From contig JAEUHN010000038.1 in NCBI GenBank assembly GCA_016795365.1, forward strand, positions 22,680 through 86,679: a DNA stretch of 64,000 nt, read 5' to 3'. Source of the stretch: Verrucomicrobiaceae bacterium (lineage in GTDB: Bacteria > Verrucomicrobiota > Verrucomicrobiia > Verrucomicrobiales > Verrucomicrobiaceae). The translations under genes and the position numbers were made by a program. The notes under the pieces are model-generated. The model was not told the DNA's origin. It was given only the letters and a program-made list of their open reading frames with translations, and did no database searches. Positions 1-8,500 of the stretch are shown piece by piece (the stretch's first letter is position 1; every line of letters begins with the position of its first letter).

Positions 1-246
1 GGCCGCGCTGTAGCTGCGGTTCGTGGTGCCGTCAGTGACCTGCCAGGTCACGCTGGTGATGGCGACGGGCTGGTTGTTGGCTTTGTCGGTGACGGTGCCG
101 TAGAGGAGGATCGGTGGCTCGGGGATAGCGGGGATTTGGGCGTGGACCCCAGTAAAGATGCCAAGCGCCAGGCAGACGGCGATGCATCTCCCAGCCCTCG
201 TTCCCAGGAGCAATCTGTGCCGCGCTTTTTGAGCGATACTTGCCAC
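1..246 (-). CDS. Secreted protein, N-terminal part only (cut by window edge)
   Basis: Read leftward from a GTG at 246, 82 codons stay open to the window edge, so the C-terminus is outside. The first 37 residues look like a Sec signal peptide: a basic start (QKARHR), a hydrophobic stretch CIAVCLALGIFTG and a VHAQ cleavage region. The mature start, IPEPPILLYGTVTDKANN, followed by a TSVTWQV strand, looks like a beta-sandwich repeat of the carboxypeptidase-regulatory or 'GTVTD' type found in large exported proteins of this phylum. The start codon is a choice: an ATG at 248 lies in another frame, and TTG codons occur inside the leader. No function can be assigned from this fragment. Confidence 0.5.
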   Translation of the reverse strand, partial: MASIAQKARHRLLLGTRAGRCIAVCLALGIFTGVHAQIPAIPEPPILLYGTVTDKANNQPVAITSVTWQVTDGTTNRSYSAA

Positions 247-287
247 ATGACGGCGATGCTGACGGGGCGGGTGCATTCTTGTGGGGA

Positions 288-524
288 TCACATCCGGTCC
301 GTTTTCACCGGCGGTGTGTCCGGTGCGGCGTCGAGGAATTTCAGGAAGTCGGCACGGGTGGATTGGGCGGCTTCTTGTTTCAGGAAGTCAGCGGTCTGCC
401 AGGCGGCCACCTTCTCGCTGGCGGCGCTAGACATGAACTGGTTCACGCTCACGCCCTCCCTGCGGGCGAGCTGGCGGATGACTCTGAGCGTGGAATCAGG
501 CAGTTTGACAGTCAGGGTGCTCAT
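288..524 (-). CDS. Ribbon-helix-helix antitoxin, partner of the PIN toxin
   Basis: A 78-residue protein. The first 45 residues follow the ribbon-helix-helix plan: a beta strand STLTVKLPD, helix RVIRQLARREG and helix SVNQFMSSAASEKV. The rest is a charged helix and a Pro-rich tail, which would be expected to bind the toxin. Its ATG overlaps the toxin stop codon in an ATGA at 521-524, so the two are translationally coupled. By family knowledge it should bind its own promoter as a dimer and neutralise the PIN nuclease next door. The toxin is encoded first and the antitoxin second, the reverse of the commonest TA order. Confidence in the fold is good; the antitoxin role rests mainly on linkage. 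Confidence 0.8.
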   Translation of the reverse strand: MSTLTVKLPDSTLRVIRQLARREGVSVNQFMSSAASEKVAAWQTADFLKQEAAQSTRADFLKFLDAAPDTPPVKTDRM

Positions 525-943
525 GGTTTGGGAAAAAGCAGTTGGTGGAAGTCTCCGGGAGTGATGGCCTGGACGCCCAGTTTCTCGCTCCCGGCGAAAT
601 GGCGGACATTGTGCGTGACGATATACTCTGCCTGGGCCGCAAAAGCCAGTTCGAGAACCATGTCGTCACCTGGATCGGTCAAAAACGGCCGCCACAGGAA
701 ATGGATGTCCTGGTGATGGCACAACCCGGCGAGGTAGCGGAGGAACTGGAGCACATCCTTCGGCGACTGGCCGGGCGGGCGATGTTCGGGGCGGGTGAGG
801 ACATCCTGCCACTCCAGGTAGAGCGCCACGGAGAGGCATGGCGTCAGACCAGGCTGCGGCAGCGCCCGCAGCAATGCCTGGCTGGCACCCGTCCGGGATC
901 GGGCGGCAGCTACCAGCATCGAGGTGTCAAAGACGATGCGCAT
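521..943 (-). CDS. PIN-domain toxin (COG1569-like ribonuclease)
   Basis: A 140-residue PIN-domain protein that would act as a Mg2+-dependent ribonuclease toxin. It starts MRIVFDTSMLVAAARS, whose Asp is the first acidic metal ligand. A Glu follows in ALYLEWQDVL, the acidic pair DPGDDMVLELA sits in the middle, and EYIVTHNVRHF matches the usual C-terminal PIN strand and helix. The ATG at 943 is chosen because the protein then begins on the first PIN strand; an in-frame upstream start at 967 would add eight residues without family character. The stop overlaps the start of the RHH antitoxin. Length and motifs fit the 'putative toxin-antitoxin system toxin component, PIN family' group. Confidence 0.85.
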   Translation of the reverse strand: MRIVFDTSMLVAAARSRTGASQALLRALPQPGLTPCLSVALYLEWQDVLTRPEHRPPGQSPKDVLQFLRYLAGLCHHQDIHFLWRPFLTDPGDDMVLELAFAAQAEYIVTHNVRHFAGSEKLGVQAITPGDFHQLLFPKP

Positions 944-1026
944 TGTGAATGAAGTGGAGGAGAGCATCGGACCGTGAGGCTACGCGGAATGCGTGGCGTC
1001 GCAGCAGTTTGCGTGTCAGTCATAGG

Positions 1027-1653
1027 TCAATTGGGTGGCGCTGTGGGTGGCGTTTCGTGGAAAGCCGTCGTGCCATCGGGGTTCAGGAAACGCAGCCGCC
1101 AGACCCCGCCGGTGACAAAGCCATTGCCGAGTCCTACGCGAGTCTTGCCACCCTTGGAGAACTGCATCCACGGCGCTCCCTGCGGACTCTTCCCTGCGTC
1201 CATATCCACGCGGCCCACCGCGGACTGAAGGATGAACTGGTTTCCGGCCGTGTTCATCTGGCAGAACAGGTTATCCTTGTCGGTGAGCGTTACCTTGGCT
1301 CCGTTGGCGTCAGCATCGAGGCTTGCTTTGGCGTTGCTACCATTCCACACGGTCAATCCGGTGCCTGTTCCGGTTTCGCCCAGAAAAAGGCGGTTCGCTC
1401 CTCCGGTTTGAAGTCGAAACTGGGTCAGATTCTTGGCGTCCACTTCCCAGACGCCGCGTTCCTGGCCCTTGGCATCCTTGAGGATAAATCGCTCAGCTTC
1501 GACGGTCGTTCCACGGCTGATGGTGATGGCGCGCCCTTGCCAGCCCCATGCGACGGCCACGGCGGCAAGGATAAGGCTGAGCAGGGAAAACCAGCGCTGG
1601 CGGCGGAGTTGAGCTTCCAGGCGGTCGAGGCGGGATTCAGGATCGGAGTTCAT
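1027..1653 (-). CDS. Membrane-anchored hypothetical protein
   Basis: A 208-residue protein not assigned to a named family. It begins with a charged, possibly coiled stretch (DPESRLDRLEAQLRRQ), then one membrane segment at about residues 21-38 (WFSLLSLILAAVAVAWGW). The rest, presumably periplasmic, is rich in short beta strands with the phrase RFILKDAKGQERGVWEV and Gly/Asn-rich turns. This 'F.L.D..G..R..' pattern recurs in planctomycete and verrucomicrobial hypothetical proteins. It ends in Pro-rich HETPPTAPPN. It lies 35 bp beyond the stop side of the next gene in the same direction, so the two may be co-transcribed. No catalytic motif is visible. Confidence 0.7.
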   Translation of the reverse strand: MNSDPESRLDRLEAQLRRQRWFSLLSLILAAVAVAWGWQGRAITISRGTTVEAERFILKDAKGQERGVWEVDAKNLTQFRLQTGGANRLFLGETGTGTGLTVWNGSNAKASLDADANGAKVTLTDKDNLFCQMNTAGNQFILQSAVGRVDMDAGKSPQGAPWMQFSKGGKTRVGLGNGFVTGGVWRLRFLNPDGTTAFHETPPTAPPN

Positions 1654-1688
1654 AAATCATTCAAACGGAGTTGGATGCTACGAGCGCT

Positions 1689-2138
1689 TCAGGGCTTCTC
1701 GCCGTTCATATGGGGCAGGATTTCCTTCGGGAAGTCAGGAGCCTCCATGCGGAGCTCATTGTCCGTGACCACATCACCATGCCATCCGATGTCTTTTACC
1801 ACTTTCCACTGCTTGTTCTCGAGGTGAAGCACGGCGGTATGCATGGTGTCCAGGGTCTCATGTCTGCCATCTTGATGGACCACCACGGGTGCCCCAGAGA
1901 AAATGGCCCATCCGTTCTTCACATTCAGAATGCTGATCTCGAACAGAATCTTGGAGGCAGGGGCCAGGACAGGCTCATCACGATACTCTGAGGCGTAAAG
2001 CTTGCGGAGTCCGTCACAGATGGCTTTTCGAATGGGTGATCCGGGCTTGGGAGTCAAGCCATCGGCGGCGTGCGCCATGACGGCGAACAGCGAGATGAGG
2101 ACGAGAAGGGCAGTTCTACGGAGTGTGGTAGGCATGTC
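1689..2138 (-). CDS. Small exported conserved hypothetical protein
   Basis: A 149-residue exported protein. Start ATG 2138 gives a clear signal peptide (MPTTLRRTALLVLISLFAVMAHA). The mature part opens with PGSPIRKAICDGLRKL, then strands FEISILNVKNGWAIFSG and KQWKVVKDIGWHGDVVTD. The 'GsP.RkAI.dalR ... ngWAf' layout belongs to a widespread family of small periplasmic proteins of unknown function. A decayed copy of the same family lies immediately upstream (2201-2472), so this is the surviving member of a tandem pair. It follows the giant RHS gene on the same strand, so read-through transcription is possible. An immunity role cannot be excluded but nothing in the sequence demands it. Confidence 0.7.
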   Translation of the reverse strand, partial: DMPTTLRRTALLVLISLFAVMAHAADGLTPKPGSPIRKAICDGLRKLYASEYRDEPVLAPASKILFEISILNVKNGWAIFSGAPVVVHQDGRHETLDTMHTAVLHLENKQWKVVKDIGWHGDVVTDNELRMEAPDFPKEILPHMNGEKP

Positions 2139-2200
2139 TGATCGGTTTGGGGTCGGAAGGAGCTTGGCAGGCCTCGCAAAAGATCTGATGTTGAGAAAAC

Positions 2201-2472
2201 TCAGACGGCCACGCTGAAGAGGGGGAGGCATTCCAGGTAGGCGAAGTCGCCCTGCACGCGCAGGGTGTCGATCTTGAAGACCACGGGCTGAGCAGTGTCT
2301 TCTCGGCGTATTCGGCCTGCACCAAGGCCCGCATGGCATCGCAGATGGCCTGGCGCTCGGGTGAGCCGGGGTTGGGCGTGTGCGGCGTCTGGGCGGAGAG
2401 CCTGGTGGTCGCCCCAAAGATGACCAAGGCCAGACAGAGGAGTGATGGCAGGATGGATGGGCTTGGTTTCAT
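2201..2472 (-). pseudogene. Frameshifted paralogue of the 1689-2138 gene
   Basis: From ATG 2472 the frame gives a signal peptide (MKPSPSILPSLLCLALVIFG) and GSPERQAICDAMRALVQAEY, the same family start as the 1689-2138 gene. After EKTLLSP the frame changes character. Shifting by one base near 2290 restores the family sequence VVFKIDTLRVQGDFAYLECL, which then stops at 2201, short of the second half of the family. Without the shift the original frame runs on as a meaningless Ser/Pro-rich tail to 2116. The copy therefore carries both a frameshift and a 3' truncation. A sequencing error could explain the shift but not the missing half. Confidence 0.7.
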
Positions 2473-2521
2473 TTGCGGGTTGTCGTTTTGTTGAAGGCCA
2501 ATGTCGTTTGAGCTTCCTCGT

Positions 2522-5500
2522 TCATTTATCTTGGCTTGTGTTCGCTGCCGCAGCACCAGCGGGAGCTTGAGAAGCCATCTGGTCTAATTTACCTGCTACT
2601 CCTGAAGCAATGTCGCCTACTGCTGATACGCCCTGTGTTGTTACGTTCCCGGCAGCGTTGGTGAGTTTTTCGAAACCACGAACAGTTTGGTCGACAACTT
2701 TGGCACCTTGGAATGACAATGGATCTTTGCCCATTGAACGCAGGGAATCAGCAGCTCTCATTCCAATTTTTGCGTCTCCCCACTGTTTGATGAGGGAGCC
2801 GCTCTGATTTGCCAAACCTGTCAAGGCAGCTCCGATAACAGCTTGTTTAGCAACGTCCTGGATATTCACTTTACCAGTAGTGACATACTGCTTGGTCGCT
2901 TCCTCGACCCCTTTCCCAACGCCTCCAATGGCTGCCTGGGTTGCCGCTTGAACTAGGGGCGTAGAAGCCTTCAGGGCATTTGTGGCGAGCGCTGATGCAC
3001 CGCTCGTTGCTGCCCCAATTGCTGCGGCAATCACGACCTCTTTTACGTCAATTTTAATCTCTGAAATATTGAAGGGACGACCTTGAACTTTTGCCTCCAC
3101 CCATTGGTTTGCTGCTTGGGATGCAACATTGACTGCTGCGCCAAGTAATGCCCCAACCGCAAAGTTAGCAAATTCGCCTTCTTCATCATTAAATGAAAGC
3201 GGATTGTTGGTTGCGTAGGCATAGGCGTTTAAGCGTTGTGGCTCCAACAAGCATGCCTCGGGAAGTCGAAAGAAAACCGGGTCCACGGAGGCGAATCTCG
3301 CCGTGGTGTGTGCGCAATACCTCGCCTCAAAATACCCCAATCCACTCTCCCCATCCCGCTCCTTTTGCGTGAAGCCATAGGCTTCCTGCACGTTGCGGGG
3401 TTCGTGTTCGTTTCGCGGATGGCCGAAGGGGTAGAAGGTGCTTTCGCTGACGAGCTGGCCGGTGGTGTCGGTCATGACGCTGGAGGAGCCGAGGTGGTCC
3501 TGGTGGTAGTAGCGGACTTCCAGCGTGGGGTCGGCGGGGGCGAGGGTGAAGGCGGCGGTGTGGAGGGCGAAGATGGCTTCGCCGGGCTCCAGGTGGGCGG
3601 GCGCATCGCTGGCGGTGCTGAGGGCGCTGGGAAGGCGGAAGCGCCATGACTGGGCAGTGGCATCGAAGAACCAGAGGTTCGCGGTGGCGGGCAGCGCGGT
3701 TGCGAGGTCGAGGGACTGGAAGGTAGCGTTGCCGATCCAGTGGCGTCCGGCGGGGTAGTTCACGCTGGCGGGCGCGGCGGGTGTGCCGCGCAGGGCCAAT
3801 TCGCCCGCTGTGCTGGCGCGGACGCGAAGGAGGGTGCCTGCGGGGATGGCTTCGTTTGGCAAAATCGTGTGGTAGGTCTGCGTGGCGGGATCGCAGCGGT
3901 AGGCGTTTTGCACCGGGGCGCTGCTGAGCTGCGTGCCAGCATTCGTGAGGGCGACGGCCAGCGTGCAGAGGTTCCAGCCGGGCTGGAGGGTGAAGCGCTG
4001 GAGGCGCTGGGTGGCGTTCAGGTTTGTGGTGACTCGGGCGACGCGGGTTTCGCCGTTCCACACATACTTCGTGGGTTCTCCGCTGGGACGAAGCTCATAG
4101 GTCCTGTCGACGTAGATCGTGTATTCAGGCGAAGACGGGGAGACAGGGAGAGGGGGAGATTTGGAGAGGACACTTTTCGTGATGCGGCGGTCGGTGTAGT
4201 CGTAGGTGTAGTCGGCGCGCATCTGGGCGTTTTCGACGACGATGAGGCGGTCTTTGAAGTCCCAGGTGCATGTCATGCCGTCGATGGTCTCCATGTTGCC
4301 GTTGGCATCGTAGGCGTAGCTGCGGGAGCCGCCGCTGACGGCGGTGAGGGCATGGGGGCCGGGCTGGCCTGCGCTGCGGCCGATGCGGTTGCTGGGGCCG
4401 GCGGTGCCGCCGTAGCTCATGGTGCCGAGATTGGTCAAAGGCAGGCCGTTTTCCGTGGCTGCGATGTTGCTGGTCTGGCTGAGCATGTTGCCAATGCGGT
4501 CGTAGGCGTAGCTGATGCTGCCTGCGGAGCCTGCCAGCAGTGCGGGGTATTGCACGCTGGTGAGGCGGTAGAGATCGTCGTAGCCGAAGACCTGGGTGTT
4601 CTTGCGCGGATCAGCGGCGGGGATGGCGGGGCGGTTGTCGTCGATCCGGGTGATGTTGGAGGCGGCGTCGAACTGGTAGGCGAAACTGATGAGCTGGGTG
4701 GCGTCCTTGGCGGTGCTGAGCGAGCGCAGGCGGAGGCGCGGGTCGTAGCTGTAGCTGGTGCCGACACCGTTGCCGTAGGTGGTGGTGTCGAGCTGGCCGC
4801 TGGCCTTGTAAGTCATGCCGGAGATGATGTGGCCGCTGGGGCCGCCGGTGATGGTCTGGGGGAGGTTGCGGGAATTGTAGCCGTAGATGACGTGGTCGCC
4901 GTCGGGGTAGGTCAAGGTGGTCAAGCGGTCAAGGCTGTCGTAGTTGAACTGGCTTTGATAACTTGAGAGCAATCCGGTCTTGGGATCGGGGATGCGTTTG
5001 ATCTTCCAGGCGGTGCGGCCACGGGCATCGTAGCTGAGCACCTCGCCGCCGCTGAGGTCGGTGACGCTGCTGAGCTTGCCTTTGACCTGCGTGCTGGTGG
5101 CGCTGGTGCCATCGCCCGCTGGGACGGTGGCAGGCGTGTCGTAGAAATAGCTCACATCGGGCGTGAGGCCGCGCGCATCGAGATAATCCTCGGTCTGGAT
5201 GCGGTTCGCGCCGTCGTAGGTCATGCTGATGACCTGGGCCTTGGCATCGAGGGTCTGCGTGAGGTTCGACGCGGCGTCGTAGGTGTAAGTCATCACGCCG
5301 CGATCCGGGTCGTGCATGAAGACCATGCGCTTCAGGCCATCGTAGCGCATCCACTTCTGGTTGTTCTGGCTGTCGAGGATGCGGATGAGGTTGTCCGCGA
5401 GGTCGTAAGTGTAGCGCGTGGGATAGGTGACGGGCGCGCCGGACTCCTTGTTGATCTCATCGACACCGACGAGTCGGTCGAGGCCGTCGCGGTATTGGAG

Positions 5501-8500
5501 GTGCGGCGTGTTGAAGTGCGTGGAGAGCGGGTCGGCGTCCTCCTCGTCAAAGAGGGCGGTTTTGAGCGGGAGGTAATCGGTGCGGGTGGCTTTGCGTGCG
5601 CCGCCGTTGGTCTCCGGCGGATTGATGGTGGTGATGGCGCGGCCTGCGGCGTCGTAGAAATTCGTCACGCGGTCTCCATCGGGCGGTGGCTCGCGGAAGC
5701 TGGCGTTCACGCCGAAAAACGGCAGGTAGCTGTCCCGCTCCGCTCCGCGCGAGGTGTAGCGCTTCACGTCCTTGTAAACGAACTGCCCGCCCGCCACGCC
5801 TTCCTCGATGGTGCCGAGCTTGTGCCCCGCACCATCGGTGATCTGCACAATATCAAAGGTGCCGCCGCCTGCGGTCTCGCGGGACTTCACCGTCACGCGG
5901 CTGATCACCGGCTCGGCAGCGGAGACGCTGAGCGTGAGCGCACCCGACGACGTGTAGCTGTAGTCGAGCTTGCGCACGGTGTCGCCGGGACGGTATTCAA
6001 ACACCTGCGTCGGCGCGGCGAGGGTGTCTCCCGGCTTCACGATGCCGGTGAGCCGGAAGAAGATGTCGTAGAGGTAGGTGCTGACGTTACCATTGAAGTC
6101 CGTGCTCGTGGTGATGACACCGCCGCCGCGATCATAGGTGGCGCTGGCGACGAGATCCGCGCTGCCATTGCCGACCTTGATGGTCTCCGTCTCCACATAG
6201 GTGCGGAAGACCGGATCGTAGCCATAGACTCGCTCATGCCCGCCGCCGGGGCCGGTGTAACTCGGATCGCGCACCGTGGTAGGGTTGCCGAAGCTGTCGT
6301 AGATCGTGGTGCTCGTAAGGCTGGCGTTTGCGCCGACACGCGGATCGCCGGGATGTGGTGAGTAGGCGGGAAAGGCGGTGCCGCTGGTGCCGATGAACTT
6401 CTCCTCGCTGGTCATGAGCCCGCGGGTGCCGATTTGGCCGAAGGCAAGGTTGTCGTAGTAGCTGCGGGACTTGCTGACGAAGTTGCCGAGTTCATCGGTG
6501 ACGCTGACCTCGGTGGGCAGGCCGATGATCCAGGCTGCGAGATTGAATCCATACTGCGTGGTGGTGTGGCGCTCGTCATCGTAGGTGATGCCTGCCACGC
6601 CGCCGCTGGTGACACCGTAGCTGCGCTGGAGCGTTGGATTGCCGAAGAAGTCCACCTGCGTGTCGCTGGTAATGACGGCGGTGCTGGCTCCGGAGGCGAA
6701 GCTGTTGCCGCTGTGCAGGGTGCCGACGGCTTCGATGACCTGCTTGGAAACGAAGGACGAGAACGGGAAGGTGACCTTCTGGCCGTTCGTGGTGGCAAAG
6801 GGAAGGCTCGCGCCGGGCTGGGTGAAGCCGCCGGCGCTGCTGTGGATCGTTTTGAGGCTCCAGGTCTGGTATTCGCGAGTGAAGACGAGGCTGTCGCTGG
6901 CGAGCTGGCCGTCGTGCGTGCCTTCGTCGCTCTCGTCGATGAAGCCATCGAGGTCGTCGTCCACGCCGTTGAAGCTGGGGCCGATGACGTTGGTCTCGGT
7001 CCAGAGCACCTTGCCTTTGAGTGACTCCTCCTCGTAGCCGGAGATGGCATCGAACTCGTCGGTGGCGTTGTCGCCGTCGTTGTCCACGCCATCGGGCACG
7101 CCGGTGTGGAAGGCCAGGCGGGTGAGTGTGCTGGGCGAGTTCACCTCCGGCGCGGGACCGCCATCGGTGAGGCGGTCGTCGCCGCGCTCGACCTTCTTGG
7201 CGAAGGCAAAGCCGCGGAACTCCTTTTCAAACGCATCGTAGTAGCCGTCGAAGTAGCTGAACTCGGTGACGTAGCGGTCTTCGCCGGGCAGGGCGTCGAG
7301 ATCGAGACCGAAGCGTTTGCTGATCTTCGACACGCACCAGGAGGGGAAGGGCAGGCGCGTGTGCCAGGGATTCGCGCCGAGCTTCGCCATCACATAGAAG
7401 TCCGTGCTGGTGCGGTAACTCAGCTCGGTGCGCAGGCCGATGCCGTTGTCGATCACGGCGAGGAGGTTCGGTTTGGTGAGGCCGATGAAGTCCACGTAGC
7501 TGATGCGGTAGGCACCCGCGCTGGGATCCCAGTTTTCCCAGAGCAGGTCGGTGGTGCCGTTGCCATTGATGTCGGCCTGCTGGAGGACGGTGGTGCCTTT
7601 GATGTAGTCGGGCGTGTTGGCCACCTCGAAGCGGCGGGAGAAGCTGTCGTTGCCTAGATTCAGCCAGTAGGCGACGTGGTCGTAGGCCACGGCCACGATG
7701 TCGGCGAGGCCGTCCCCATTCACGTCGCGCACGAAGACATCCTCGATGGGGATGACGCTGAGGTCGATGCTGCCTCCCATGACGATGCGCGTGCCCCAGG
7801 AGCCGCGACCTTTGTTCGGCCAGTAGGTGATCTCCAGCGTGTTTTGGAAGATGTGGATGCGGGCGAGATCGAGCAGGCGGTCGCCATTCATATCGGCGAG
7901 CTTCACATGCTGACCGTCGTCGAAATTCAGCGCGTCGGCGAAGGTGATGTCGCCCATCTGCGGTTCGCCGAAGAGGTAGATGCCGTCCTCCTCCCAGAGC
8001 GTGCCGCGATTGTAGTAATACACGAAGCCGCCCGGCGTGGTCTTCATGAAGTCGATGAGCTTGTCACCGTTCAGGTCGAGCGTGCGGACGGTGGGATCGT
8101 TCAGCTCGAAGGGCGGGTAGGGCGTGGTGAAGTTGCGTTCCGTGCCCCAGGTCGGCTGTGTGTCGTTGTTGCCGCGTGGCAGCGTGGTGTTTGGGAAAAA
8201 GACAAACTGCCCTGTGCCTGCCTTTTGCACCAGGTCGATGCGGCCATCGCCATCGTAGTCGGCGAGATCAGCGCCATCTTGATCCAGGGTGATGCCGGTG
8301 GGCTGCGAAACGTAGTTTGTGAGTGAAGAGAAGCGCCCGAGGCCGTGGTTATAGACGACACTGTGTTGGGAGTTCACCGGGTTGGTGAAGAAGAAGTCGG
8401 GCAGCGCGTCGCAGTTGATGTCGGCGAGGGCGAGGTTGGGATTGCCGATGGAAACGGGCGCGGGATTCAGGAAGGAGCCGCGCTGCACCAGCGCCGCGTC

